The translations under genes were made by a program, and so were the position numbers. The notes under the pieces are model-generated. The model had not been told where the DNA came from. It saw only the letters and a program-made list of their open reading frames with translations, and searched no databases. Of a stretch of 64,000 nucleotides of DNA, positions 44,928 through 53,825 are shown one piece after another (position 1 is the stretch's first letter; each line of letters starts with the position of its first letter). The stretch lies in NCBI GenBank assembly GCA_050291245.1, contig JBNKJP010000001.1:1-64000 (forward strand). The letters run 5' to 3'. This stretch comes from Thiodiazotropha sp050291245. GTDB lineage: Bacteria; Pseudomonadota; Gammaproteobacteria; Chromatiales; Chromatiaceae.

Positions 44928-45758
44928 TCACCTGGCCGGCCGGTAGGCCAGGTAGAGCAATAGCATACCAAACAAAATCATCGGCGCGCTCAATAACTGC
45001 CCCATGGTCAGCCAGCCGAACGCCAGATAACCGTACTGAATGTCCGGCATCCGCACGAACTCCACCGCAAAGCGAAACACTCCGTAGCACACCAGGAACA
45101 GGCCGGAAACCGCCCGGCGCGGCCGGGGTTTCGAGGAAAAAATCCACAGGATAAGGAGCAGCAGCACCCCTTCGAGAAGAAACTCATAAAGCTGATTGGG
45201 ATGCACCGGAGGAGAGAATTCCGTGCCGGGAGGCAACCCCAGGCGTGCACACAGCTCACCCGAGACATCGCAGGGTACCCGCATGCCCCAGGGCAGGCGG
45301 GTGACACCACCCCAGAGTTCTCCATTGATGAAGTTGCCCAGGCGTCCGGCACCCAGGCCAATGGTCACCAGAGGAGCGATAAAATCGGTCGCGTCGAAAA
45401 AGGTCTTGCCCTGCTTGCGGGCAAACAGCCACATCGCCAGCAGCACCCCCAGCAAGCCCCCGTGGAATGACATGCCCCCATGCCACACTTCCAGAATAAT
45501 CAATGGGTTATGGAGAAAATTCGGCAGATCGTAGAACAGCAGATAACCCACCCGACCACCGACGACCACCCCAAGGACAATGTAGAAGACAATATCGTCC
45601 ACCTGGGCCGCGCTCCAGACCATGCCCGGCTTGCCAACCCGGAGGCGACCCAGTAGCCATCCCCCGAGAAAGCCGATCAGATACATCACCCCATACCAAT
45701 AGAATGTGACAGACCCGATGGTCAGCAGCTCCGGATCGAATTGGGGATAGGTCAGCAT
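44928..45758 (-). CDS. lgt: Prolipoprotein diacylglyceryl transferase
   Basis: Lgt adds diacylglycerol to the lipobox cysteine of prolipoproteins at the inner membrane, the first step of lipoprotein maturation. The 276-residue protein has seven or so membrane segments, the HGGMSFHGGLLG segment and the signature GRLGNFINGELWGG. ATG 45756-45758 (MLTYPQFDPELL) is the standard start; the longer frame to 45860 has no homologous look. It reads toward the 242-bp repeat and is divergent from the XRE regulator. Confidence 0.96.
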   Translation of the reverse strand: MLTYPQFDPELLTIGSVTFYWYGVMYLIGFLGGWLLGRLRVGKPGMVWSAAQVDDIVFYIVLGVVVGGRVGYLLFYDLPNFLHNPLIILEVWHGGMSFHGGLLGVLLAMWLFARKQGKTFFDATDFIAPLVTIGLGAGRLGNFINGELWGGVTRLPWGMRVPCDVSGELCARLGLPPGTEFSPPVHPNQLYEFLLEGVLLLLILWIFSSKPRPRRAVSGLFLVCYGVFRFAVEFVRMPDIQYGYLAFGWLTMGQLLSAPMILFGMLLLYLAYRPAR

Positions 45759-46001
45759 GGATGGGCATGTTACCACAGGAACCCCGTTCACCAATGTGTC
45801 GGTTTTTTGTAAGCAGCCGATTTCATGACAGTTTTGCCATGTTAGAATTCTGTGACTCATGTCACAATTAACCCAATTACTGGAATTAACTTCGCAGGCG
45901 AAATGACGGACTTCGTCAAAGTGTCAAGTTTTTGATCGCCGCGCCGCTACCCCGTACAACAAGATGCAAACACCCTATTCAGGCATCCGATGGGAAGGAC
46001 A

Positions 46002-46376
46002 ATGAGCTACGTACACGCACAAAAATTTGAAACTTATATACCACGAGAAATGGATACTTTAGGCTCTCGACTGCGCAGAAAGAGACGTGAACGGGGTTGG
46101 ACCCAGGAGCAGCTGGCGCTCCGGGCCGGAACCAATCAGGCGGTCATTCAGAAAATCGAGAACGGCAAAAGCCTGCGTCCCAGGAAGATTGATGAGATCG
46201 CCCAGGTTCTTGACGTCAATCCTGCCTGGTTGATGTTTGGCGAAACCAATACCCGAGTCATGGATGATGAATCCATCGAAGTCGCCAAGGCCTGGCACAA
46301 TCTACCCGAACCCATTCGCAGCCGGATCAAACGCAACATCTTTGAACAGGTTCTGCTGCACTCGAACAAGAAATAG
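46002..46376 (+). CDS. XRE-family transcription regulator
   Basis: The 124-residue protein has one Cro/C1-type helix-turn-helix (about 23-75: LGSRLRRKRRERGWTQEQLALRAG, QAVIQKIENGKSLRP, IDEIAQVLDVNPAWLMFG) and a short C-terminal helix (IRSRIKRNIFEQVLLHS). No sensing domain is present. GGAAGGAC just upstream sets ATG 46002. It is monocistronic, between lgt and moeA, with a hairpin terminator behind it. It resembles phage-type repressors in fold but no prophage genes are near. Its targets cannot be told from sequence. Confidence 0.88.
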   Translation: MSYVHAQKFETYIPREMDTLGSRLRRKRRERGWTQEQLALRAGTNQAVIQKIENGKSLRPRKIDEIAQVLDVNPAWLMFGETNTRVMDDESIEVAKAWHNLPEPIRSRIKRNIFEQVLLHSNKK

Positions 46377-46389
46377 CCCCTTCCCAAGA

Positions 46390-46417
46390 TTGCAGGATGC
46401 CAAAAGGCATCCTGCAA
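46390..46417. terminator. Hairpin between convergent XRE gene and moeA
   Basis: TTGCAGGATGCC, loop AAAA, then GGCATCCTGCAA is a perfect 12-bp stem. It lies 13 nt past the XRE stop and 96 nt before the moeA end, so it may serve both strands. A T run is missing. Confidence 0.6.
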
Positions 46418-46513
46418 CCTCAATCCCTCACCCCGCCTCACTGAAACCTGTTTCAGTGTTCTACGGGTTGGTGATCCCGGATTACGCTTCGCGCCCTCCA
46501 GGCCCGGTTGGGC

Positions 46514-47767
46514 TTAAGAAAACAGCTCACTGAAAGGGATAAAATCCACCGGATCACCGACAGCCACCGGGGTCAGTGGCGGCAACACCACCAATCCGTT
46601 CGCCCAGACCACGGAGGTCATCACCCCCGAGGAAGCATTGGAGAACAAGCGCACCACCTGGCGCCCTTCCCCATCCAACTCCAGTCGTCCTCGGGCATAT
46701 TCCTGACGCTTGTCATTCCCGGACTTCTCGAAACCGGCCACCACCTTCCGGGGGATGGGTCTGACCGGTTCCGCCTGTCCCTGCATGAGCCGAATGAAGG
46801 GCAGCATAAAGACCGAAAAGGTCACAAACACGGAAACCGGATTACCGGGGGCCCCCAGAAAGGGCACATCCCCCAGCCAACCGAATGCCAGTGGCTTACC
46901 CGGTCGACTGGCGATCTTCCACAGATCGAGCGATCCCAGCTGTTCCACCGCAGGTTTCACATGATCCTCTTCGCCCACGGAAACGCCTCCCGAGGCCAAT
47001 ACCAGATCAGCCGCTTCTGCGGCCTGCCTGAGCGCATCACAGGTAGCTTCATGGGTATCCTGCACGATACCGACGGGGACCACCTCGCAGCCCAGACGCT
47101 GCACCAACCCGGTCAGGGTAAACTGGTTCGAATTATAGATCTGCCCCTCCCCCAGAGGCTGCCCGGGCATCACCAGTTCATCGCCACTGGTCAGAACCGC
47201 AACCTTCAGAGGGCGAAAAACAGCCACTTCCGGGATACCCACGGAGGCCGCCAGTCCCAGGTGTTGGGGTGCCAGCCTCAATCCGGGCTTGAGAATCTCC
47301 TCGCCTTGCAGGATATCCTCACCGGAACGTCGAATATTGGCGCCCGCCGCGGCGGGTAGCTGCCGCACCCGCAACTGATCCCCGCTGACCTCACAGACCT
47401 CCTGGATCACCACCGTATCGGCTCCGGGGGGTACCGGGGCACCGGTGAAGATACGCGCCGCGGTACCCGGTTCCAGCTGCGTCCCCATGGTGCCCGCGGG
47501 AATGCGCTGAGTAATGCGCAACCCCTGCTGAAATTCCACCAGATCCTGATATCTCACCGCATACCCGTCCATGGCGCTGTTATCCCAGGGCGGAACATCC
47601 ACCTGACTGCGCACCGAACGGGCCAGGATACGTCCCAACCCCTCCTGCAGCGTCACCGTTTCGGTATCCTTCACGGGCCGGGCCTGCCGTAGCAAAAAGC
47701 TTAGCGCCTCCTCGACCGGTTTCATCGGACTCTGATTGATATCACAACCTGCGTCTTTCTGATTCAT
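46514..47767 (-). CDS. moeA: Molybdopterin molybdenumtransferase MoeA
   Basis: MoeA inserts molybdenum into adenylated molybdopterin. The 417-residue product has the expected order: N-terminal VDVPPWDNSAMDGYAVR, RIFTGAPVPPGADTVV, the molybdopterin-binding domain VAVLTSGDELVMPGQPLGEGQIYNSN and SGGVSVGEEDHVKPAVEQLG, and a C-terminal domain near 340-417. It lies 9 nt after the PfkB kinase gene on the same strand, so they are co-transcribed, though no shared pathway is obvious. Implies a molybdoenzyme elsewhere in the genome. Confidence 0.96.
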   Translation of the reverse strand: MNQKDAGCDINQSPMKPVEEALSFLLRQARPVKDTETVTLQEGLGRILARSVRSQVDVPPWDNSAMDGYAVRYQDLVEFQQGLRITQRIPAGTMGTQLEPGTAARIFTGAPVPPGADTVVIQEVCEVSGDQLRVRQLPAAAGANIRRSGEDILQGEEILKPGLRLAPQHLGLAASVGIPEVAVFRPLKVAVLTSGDELVMPGQPLGEGQIYNSNQFTLTGLVQRLGCEVVPVGIVQDTHEATCDALRQAAEAADLVLASGGVSVGEEDHVKPAVEQLGSLDLWKIASRPGKPLAFGWLGDVPFLGAPGNPVSVFVTFSVFMLPFIRLMQGQAEPVRPIPRKVVAGFEKSGNDKRQEYARGRLELDGEGRQVVRLFSNASSGVMTSVVWANGLVVLPPLTPVAVGDPVDFIPFSELFS

Positions 47768-47776
47768 TGAATCCGC

Positions 47777-48709
47777 CTAGAACTGATAATCGAACGATTT
47801 CTGGAAACGGTATTTCAACTCATCCATGGAGACGAAATGATTCTGAGTCCCGGCCTGCTCGACCTTCACGGCCCCCATCAATGAGGCGATTCTGCCGGTA
47901 GTCTCCCAATCCATATCGTTCATCAAACCATAGATCAGGCCGGCCCGATAGGCATCACCGCAACCGGTGGGATCCACCACCGCCTTGACCGGCGCCGAAG
48001 GAATCTCCAGGACACCGTTTCGGGTATGGATCTCAGAACCCTGGGCGCCCCGGGTAACGACCAGGGCCTCCACCCTTTCAGTCAGCTCCTTGAGGCTTTT
48101 ACCGGTGCGATCCTGCATCAGTTTCACCTCGTAGTCGTTGAATGCCATCCAGGTGGCCTGCTCGGCAAAGACCAGCAGCTCCTCTCCGCTGAACAGGGGC
48201 ATACCCTGCCCCGGATCGAACAGGAACGGCGTACCCCGAGCGGCGAACTGGGTGGCATGATCGAGCATGCCCTGACGCCCATCCGGAGAGACCACCCCCA
48301 GGGTACAGCCCTCGATCGCACTGACATCGATCTCGTGGGCATGATTCATGGCCCCCGGGTGGAAGGCGGTGATCTGATTGTCATCCTTGTCGGTGGTGAT
48401 ATAGGCCTGAGCCGTGTAGCTTCCGGAAACGACCTTGAGGCACTCCCGGCTGACCCCACATTCATCCATCCAGCGTGCATAGGGCTCGAAATCATCACCC
48501 ACGGTACCGACCGGTTTGCCATCCCCTTCCAGCATTTTCAGGTTGTAGGCGATATTCCCGGCGCAACCACCAAACTCCCGGCGCATGTCCGGCACCAGAA
48601 AGGAGACATTCAGGATATGCACCTGCTCCGGAAGGATGTGATGTTTAAAGTGGTCGTGGAATACCATGATGGTATCGAAGGCGAATGAACCACAGATCAA
48701 TGCCGACAT
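47777..48709 (-). CDS. PfkB-family carbohydrate/nucleoside kinase
   Basis: The 310-residue protein carries the PfkB signatures: FGGCAGNIAYNLKMLEGDG near 46-64 and DPTGCGDAYRAGLIYGL near the C-terminus, holding the catalytic Asp. The N-terminal region (MSALICGSFAFDTIMVF) and the motif VSPDGRQGM resemble the adenosine kinase-like group of PfkB rather than ribokinase or fructokinase. Substrate therefore could be adenosine or a related nucleoside, or a sugar. GAGAGG precedes the ATG. It leads the operon with moeA. Confidence 0.85.
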   Translation of the reverse strand: MSALICGSFAFDTIMVFHDHFKHHILPEQVHILNVSFLVPDMRREFGGCAGNIAYNLKMLEGDGKPVGTVGDDFEPYARWMDECGVSRECLKVVSGSYTAQAYITTDKDDNQITAFHPGAMNHAHEIDVSAIEGCTLGVVSPDGRQGMLDHATQFAARGTPFLFDPGQGMPLFSGEELLVFAEQATWMAFNDYEVKLMQDRTGKSLKELTERVEALVVTRGAQGSEIHTRNGVLEIPSAPVKAVVDPTGCGDAYRAGLIYGLMNDMDWETTGRIASLMGAVKVEQAGTQNHFVSMDELKYRFQKSFDYQF

Positions 48710-48810
48710 GCTTACCTCTCGATTGGATGGAAAAATTTCATCCGGGGGATTCTACCCCAGTCGAATGACTTCATAGAACCAAGGGATTATCAGGGAATGG
48801 CGCATAATTA

Positions 48811-48878
48811 AGCCATCTCAAACCTGATCAATACGACGTCACTTAGGTAGGCGTTCCCACGCGGAGCGTGGGAACGAG
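48811..48878. repeat. CTCGTTCCCACGC element, truncated copy
   Basis: Read on the minus strand it begins CTCGTTCCCACGCTCCGCG and continues into CTACCTAAG and AGGTTTGAGATGGCT, matching the interior of the copy at 53701 before diverging; the other end is missing. It lies 9 nt past the gcvPB stop and could act as a 3' hairpin of that operon. Confidence 0.75.
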
Positions 48879-48887
48879 ATAAAAAAC

Positions 48888-50339
48888 TTACTGTGACGGC
48901 TCCTTCCAGGCCAGATCGAGCTCCCGGGCCGCACGCACGTCATCGAGTCGCCGGACAGGCAGGGTATGCGGGGCCTGACGGACCACCTCGGGCTGGGTCT
49001 CAGCCTCTTTCTGGATGGTTTTCATGATTTCGACAAAGCGGTCCAGGTCTTCCTTGGCTTCGGTTTCCGTGGGTTCGATCAGGAGACATTCGGGCACCAG
49101 CAGGGGAAAGTAGGTGGTGGGCGCATGCACGCCATAGTCCAGCAACCGTTTGGCGAAGTCCATGGTGTTGACCCCCAGCTCCTTGGCCTGCTTTTTCAAC
49201 GTCAGGATGAACTCATGACTGGCCCGGCGCTGCGGATAGGCGGCGCTGAACCCGACCTCCATGAGACGCTTCAACAGATAGTTGGCATTGAGGGTGGCGT
49301 ATTCCGCTACCCGGAGCAGCCCTTCACGCCCGAGAATGCGTGCATAGACATACGCGCGAATCAGCACACCGGCGTTGCCGGCAAACGCGGAGAGCCGGCC
49401 GATGCTGTCCGGGCAGTCCGCTTCCGTAAGCCAATGGTAATCGGTGCCGTCGAAACCGACCCGAGGTACCGGAAGGAAGGGTTCCAGACGCTTGCTGACA
49501 CCCACGGGTCCGGCACCCGGACCACCCCCGCCATGGGGGGTGGAGAAGGTTTTATGCAGATTCATATGAATTACGTCGAAGCCCATGTCCCCGGGCCGGA
49601 CCTTGCCCAGGATCGCGTTCAGGTTCGCCCCGTCGTAGTAGAGCAAGCCACCGGCTTCATGGACCATTCCGGCAATCTCCTTGATACCCCGTTCGAACAC
49701 CCCCACCGTGGAGGGATTGGTCAGCATAATGCCCGCGGTCTGCGGACCCAGCGCGGCCCGCAGGGCCTCGACATCGATATCCCCATCCTCGCCGGTGGGG
49801 ATCTCCCGGGTCTTGAATCCGCACATCACCGCCGAGGCGGGATTAGTACCATGGGCCGCATCGGGCACCAGGATCTCGCTGCGCGCACTGTCGCCCCGGG
49901 CATCGTGGTAGGCGCGTATCATGGCGACACCCGCGAACTCACCCTGGGCCCCGGCCGCCGGCGACAGGGAGACCTCATGCATACCGGTGACGGTCTTGAG
50001 GATCTCCTGCAATTCATACAGACAGGCAAGAAAACCCTGGCTGTGGGTTTCCGGCGCGAGGGGATGACGGGAGAGAAATCCGGGCAGGCTGGCCAGTGTG
50101 TTGCAGGCTCGGGGATTGTACTTCATGGTACAGGAGCCCAGGGGGTAGAACTGGGTGTCGATGGAAAAGTTCTTCTGCGACAGACGGGTGTAGTGGCGAA
50201 CCGCCTGCATCTCCGATACCTGGGGCAGTGCGGGCGGTTCCTGGCGCCGCAGTTCGGCCGGTATTCCGCTCAGTTCCACCATTTCCAGAGGGGCCTGTGC
50301 CGTGGCGCGCCGCCCGGCGCGTGAGTGTTCGTAGATCAT
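48888..50339 (-). CDS. gcvPB: Glycine dehydrogenase (decarboxylating) subunit 2
   Basis: This is the PLP-carrying C-terminal half of the glycine cleavage P protein. The 483-residue product has GSCTMKYNPR (68-77) and the PLP-lysine site HMNLHKTFSTPHGGGGPG, with Lys263. With GcvPA it decarboxylates glycine and passes aminomethyl to GcvH. The gap to gcvPA is 7 nt, so they are translated together. It ends the operon. The two-subunit form of P differs from the single GcvP of E. coli. Confidence 0.97.
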   Translation of the reverse strand: MIYEHSRAGRRATAQAPLEMVELSGIPAELRRQEPPALPQVSEMQAVRHYTRLSQKNFSIDTQFYPLGSCTMKYNPRACNTLASLPGFLSRHPLAPETHSQGFLACLYELQEILKTVTGMHEVSLSPAAGAQGEFAGVAMIRAYHDARGDSARSEILVPDAAHGTNPASAVMCGFKTREIPTGEDGDIDVEALRAALGPQTAGIMLTNPSTVGVFERGIKEIAGMVHEAGGLLYYDGANLNAILGKVRPGDMGFDVIHMNLHKTFSTPHGGGGPGAGPVGVSKRLEPFLPVPRVGFDGTDYHWLTEADCPDSIGRLSAFAGNAGVLIRAYVYARILGREGLLRVAEYATLNANYLLKRLMEVGFSAAYPQRRASHEFILTLKKQAKELGVNTMDFAKRLLDYGVHAPTTYFPLLVPECLLIEPTETEAKEDLDRFVEIMKTIQKEAETQPEVVRQAPHTLPVRRLDDVRAARELDLAWKEPSQ

Positions 50340-50346
50340 GATGCGC

Positions 50347-51744
50347 TCACCAATCCGGTTTCAACTGACAGGGGGTCTGGACCTGGGATTCGATCACCCG
50401 CTGCAGCTTGCTGCGATAGGTCTCGATATCCTCATCACTGCGCAGCTCCGTGGCGCAGACCAGTACCACATCGCCCAACTCCGGGTAGTCCTCGCACAGA
50501 TCGAAACCGCCCAGGACATTGTGCGCCGCCAGGGCTCGCAAGGCCCGTTTGGTTTCGATGGGCAGGCTCAACACCGACTCATGAAATACCGCCCCTGAGA
50601 AACGCGGCGCAACACCGGGCAGACGCGAAAGCGCCTCGACCAGCCGGGCGGTGTTGGCGTGACAGGCCGCGGCAACCCGCTGCAACCCGACGCCCCCCAT
50701 CAAACTCATATGAATGGTCGCCGCGGTGACCATCAAGCCCTGGTTGGTACAGATGTTCGAGGTCGCCTTGGAACGCCGGATATGCTGCTCCCGGGCCTGC
50801 AGGGTCAGGGTATAACCGGTCTTGCCATCCAGATCCACGGTCTTGCCGATAATCCGCCCCGGCATCTGCCGAACCAGCGCATCCGTGCAACAGAGAAAGC
50901 CGAAATAGGGACCGCCGGATGCCAAGGGGGCCCCCAGGGGCTGCCCCTCACCGCAACAGATATCCGCACCCCGCTCCCCCCAGGCTCCGGCCGGCTTGAG
51001 TACCGACAGGGCCAGGGGATTCACCAGCGCAATCGCCAGCATGCCGTTCCGATGAGCCCAGTCGGTCAGCTCATCCACCGACTCCAACACGCCGAAGAAG
51101 TTGGGTTGCGGAATCACCAGAGCGGCGAAATCCTCCCCCGCGTGGGTTTCCAGCGCCTGCCGATCCAACTGCCCGCTCTGCGGATCGTAACCGATCTCCA
51201 CCGATTCGATCTGCTGATTACGCACGATGCTTCTGAGCACCTTGCGATAGGCCGGGTGCAGGGTGCGCGGAATCAACACCCGCTTGGACTTGGACTTACG
51301 GTTCCCCCGCACCGCCATCAGGACCGCCTCGGCCAGGGCCGAGGCACCGTCGTACAACGAGGCATTCGACACATCCATCCCGGTGAGGGCGGTCATCATC
51401 GACTGGTACTCATAGAGCAGCTGCAGGGTGCCCTGGCTCGCCTCCGCCTGGTAGGGGGTATAGGCGGTGTAGAACTCGCCCCGGGTCGTCAGCTCCCAGA
51501 CCGCCGCGGGGATATGGTGGTCATAAGCCCCGGCACCGATGAAACATAGGGGCTGTCCGTCCGCCCGGGCCCGGGCGTGCATCAACCGGGAGACCTCCAT
51601 TTCGGACAACCCGGACGGAATCGCCTCGAGCTTGCCGCATCTCAGAGCGGATGGGATCTCATCGAATAGGTCATCGATACCGGCGACACCAATGGCCGCA
51701 AGCATCTCCTCGACGTCTTGTTCAGTATGTGGAATGAACGGCAT
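50347..51744 (-). CDS. gcvPA: Glycine dehydrogenase (decarboxylating) subunit 1
   Basis: This is the N-terminal half of P protein, 465 residues long, with the family start FIPHTEQDVEEMLA, the middle GAGAYDHHIPAAVWELTTRGEFYTAYTPYQAEASQG and the segment DGASALAEAVLMA. It forms a heterotetramer with GcvPB; it holds no PLP lysine. It follows gcvH by 32 nt. No irregularity is seen. Confidence 0.97.
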   Translation of the reverse strand: MPFIPHTEQDVEEMLAAIGVAGIDDLFDEIPSALRCGKLEAIPSGLSEMEVSRLMHARARADGQPLCFIGAGAYDHHIPAAVWELTTRGEFYTAYTPYQAEASQGTLQLLYEYQSMMTALTGMDVSNASLYDGASALAEAVLMAVRGNRKSKSKRVLIPRTLHPAYRKVLRSIVRNQQIESVEIGYDPQSGQLDRQALETHAGEDFAALVIPQPNFFGVLESVDELTDWAHRNGMLAIALVNPLALSVLKPAGAWGERGADICCGEGQPLGAPLASGGPYFGFLCCTDALVRQMPGRIIGKTVDLDGKTGYTLTLQAREQHIRRSKATSNICTNQGLMVTAATIHMSLMGGVGLQRVAAACHANTARLVEALSRLPGVAPRFSGAVFHESVLSLPIETKRALRALAAHNVLGGFDLCEDYPELGDVVLVCATELRSDEDIETYRSKLQRVIESQVQTPCQLKPDW

Positions 51745-51776
51745 GACAGACTCGGTAAATAGTGTGGTCTAACGTA

Positions 51777-52169
51777 TCAGTCCTCTTCGGCAAGCAACTG
51801 ATCGTAGGCTGCGGCATCCAGCAGAGCATTCAACTCTGATGGGTCACTGGGCTTGATCTTGAACATCCAGCCATTTCCGAAGGCGTCCTCATTGATCGTT
51901 TCCGGCGCGCCGTCGAGTGTCTCGTTGATGGCGATCACTTCTCCACTGAGGGGACTGTAGACATCGGAAGCCGCCTTGACCGACTCCACCACCGCGCAAT
52001 CCCCTCCCGCGTCGAGCGTTGCGCCCAGTTCGGGAAGCTCGACAAATACCAGATCACCCAGTAGCTCCTGGGCATGGTCGGTGATACCGACGGTGAAGCT
52101 GCCATCCCCCTCGTCTTTGACCCATTCATGAGATTTCGCGTAGCGCCGATCGGTAGGTGTAGTGCTCAT
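51777..52169 (-). CDS. gcvH: Glycine cleavage system H protein
   Basis: GcvH carries the aminomethyl group on a lipoyl arm between the P, T and L proteins. The 130-residue product has the lipoylation site VVESVKAASDVYSP with Lys65, and the standard HEWV start (14-17) and GNGWMFKIK end. A GGAAAAC site lies before the ATG. It sits between gcvT and gcvPA in the operon. The acidic C-terminus is usual. Confidence 0.97.
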   Translation of the reverse strand: MSTTPTDRRYAKSHEWVKDEGDGSFTVGITDHAQELLGDLVFVELPELGATLDAGGDCAVVESVKAASDVYSPLSGEVIAINETLDGAPETINEDAFGNGWMFKIKPSDPSELNALLDAAAYDQLLAEED

Positions 52170-52215
52170 GTTGTTTTCCTTCTGGAGTTAAATTGCTGTT
52201 CGTTCACTCAGGGCC

Positions 52216-53307
52216 TCAGATCGACACCACCGCTTTACCCTGGCGGACAAACGGCGGTTTGACCACCCGGGCCTCGACACGCTTGCCACGTATCTCCACC
52301 TCGCAGGTTTCCCCAATACCCGGTGAGACCCGGGCAAATGCGATGGAGCGTTCGAGTGTGGGGGCAAAGCCCCCGGAGGTGATCTCTCCAACCTGATCCT
52401 CGCCCTGATGCACGGTCAAATGGTTGCGCAGCACCCCTCGACCGGTCAAGACCAAACCGACAAACCGCTTTCTATCCGGATCGTTTCGCTGGGTCGCCAG
52501 CACCTCACGTCCGATGAAATCCCGATCCTCCGGTTCCCAGGCTATGGTCCAGCCCAGGCCGGATTCCAGGGGCGAAGTGGTTTCATCCATGTCGGAACCG
52601 TACAGATTCATCCCGGCCTCGAGACGCAGGGTGTCCCGGGCGCCCAAACCGCAGGGCGCCACCCCTGCCTGGTGCAGACTGCTCCAGAACCCCACGGCCT
52701 GTTCCCCCGGCAGCATGATTTCAAAACCATCCTCGCCGGTGTATCCGGTGCGCGCCACGAATCCTACGCCATCCGTAACCGCATTGAAGGGTTTGAGATC
52801 CTCAGCACGGGCCTGCAAGGCTTCCGAGAGCAAAGGGAGTGTCTTGGAGCGGGCGTTGGGCCCCTGGATCGCGATCATCGCCAGATCACGCCGGGGCTTG
52901 ATGGTCAGGTCAAAGCCATCGGCCTTGTCGCGAATCCAGGCCAGATCCTTTTCCGTGGTACCCGCATTCACGACCATGCGATACCACGCATCATTGAGGT
53001 AGTAAACAATCAGATCATCCACCACACCACCTTGCGCATTGAGCATACAGGAGTAGAGGGCCTTACCCGATGTTTTCAGACGCTCGACATCATTCGCCAG
53101 AAGCCGGCGCAGGAAGGGTTTCACCGCGGCACCCTGGAAATCGATCACCGTCATGTGGGAGACGTCGAACATACCCGCATCCCGCCGTACCTGGTGATGC
53201 TCTTCCAGTTGGGAGCCGTAGTGCAGTGGCATGTCCCAGCCACCGAAGGGTACCAGCCGTGCGCCCATCTGCTGGTGGGTGGCATAGAGAACTGTTTGCT
53301 GATTCAT
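52216..53307 (-). CDS. gcvT: Glycine cleavage system T protein (aminomethyltransferase)
   Basis: GcvT moves the methylene group to tetrahydrofolate and frees ammonia. The 363-residue protein begins MNQQTVLYATHQQMGARLVP and has GGWDMPLHYGSQLEEH, FDVSHM, and the TGYTGEDGFEIMLPGE folate region. ATG 53305-53307 is chosen because GGGGAA lies about 7 nt upstream; the longer frame to 53433 lies inside the riboswitch. First gene of gcvT-gcvH-gcvPA-gcvPB, preceded by a tandem glycine riboswitch, so the operon is likely switched on by glycine. Confidence 0.97.
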   Translation of the reverse strand: MNQQTVLYATHQQMGARLVPFGGWDMPLHYGSQLEEHHQVRRDAGMFDVSHMTVIDFQGAAVKPFLRRLLANDVERLKTSGKALYSCMLNAQGGVVDDLIVYYLNDAWYRMVVNAGTTEKDLAWIRDKADGFDLTIKPRRDLAMIAIQGPNARSKTLPLLSEALQARAEDLKPFNAVTDGVGFVARTGYTGEDGFEIMLPGEQAVGFWSSLHQAGVAPCGLGARDTLRLEAGMNLYGSDMDETTSPLESGLGWTIAWEPEDRDFIGREVLATQRNDPDRKRFVGLVLTGRGVLRNHLTVHQGEDQVGEITSGGFAPTLERSIAFARVSPGIGETCEVEIRGKRVEARVVKPPFVRQGKAVVSI

Positions 53308-53365
53308 TGCATTCCCCTGGTTCAGTACATAAAAAAGGGCGGCGCGGATGAACCCCATCCACGCC

Positions 53366-53606
53366 GCCCCTCTGTCCTGAACCTGAGAGTTTGGCGCCAC
53401 ATCGGAACTGTCGGGTGGGAGATGCCAAAGCAATTCCCAGACAGTGAGCGGGCGCCTGCCCCGTCGGTGGGTGTTTAAGTCACCACTCTCCAGAGTCGAT
53501 CTGCCTGAGTTCTGTCAGACGTTCCCCACGGTCCTTTTTACCTGAGCGATTCCGGGCGGGTTTGCGCCTTCGGCGTCGGCTTGCGCCGAACTCTCCCACG
53601 GGGGTG
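53366..53606 (-). promoter_or_regulatory. Tandem glycine riboswitch upstream of gcvT
   Basis: On the minus strand two glycine aptamers follow each other. Aptamer I (about 53502-53606) has GGGAGAGTTCGGCG, CGCCGAAGGCGCAAA and GCTCAGGTAAAAAGGACCG; aptamer II (about 53366-53497) has TCTGGAGAGTGG, CACCGACGGGGCAGG and AACTCTCAGGTTCAGGACAG. These are the conserved cores of the gcvT element. It ends 58 nt before the gcvT ATG. In this class glycine binding normally raises expression of the glycine cleavage genes. Confidence 0.93.
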
Positions 53607-53700
53607 GATCGAAGTCAGACTATAACCCGGCATCAAAAGCTTGCCAATGGTATTGGCCTGGGAAATAACGGGTTAATCCGCGTAGTGTTCCATACTTTAT

Positions 53701-53812
53701 CTCGTTGCCACGCTCTGCGTGGGAATGCATACCTATGTTTTGTCATATTAGCCAGGTTTGAGATGGCTGACGAACCCAAGATCTGCGTTCCCACGCGGAG
53801 CGTGGAAACGAG
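53701..53812. repeat. CTCGTTCCCACGC inverted-pair element, complete copy
   Basis: Left end CTCGTTGCCACGCTCTGCG, right end CGCGGAGCGTGGAAACGAG, 112 bp. The interior CATACCTATG ... GGTTTGAGATGGCTGACG is close to the copy at 31559 and to the truncated copy at 48811. Confidence 0.8.
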
Positions 53813-53825
53813 AGCAATAATAGAC

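Noticed and set aside
46466..46513. Sequence GATCCCGGATTACGCTTCGCG near the end of moeA
   Set aside because: It resembles a common proteobacterial intergenic motif, but only one copy is visible here and no structure of its own.
48966..50324. Long rightward frame opposite gcvPB
   Set aside because: Antisense to an intact gene with PLP lysine and good start; no independent evidence.
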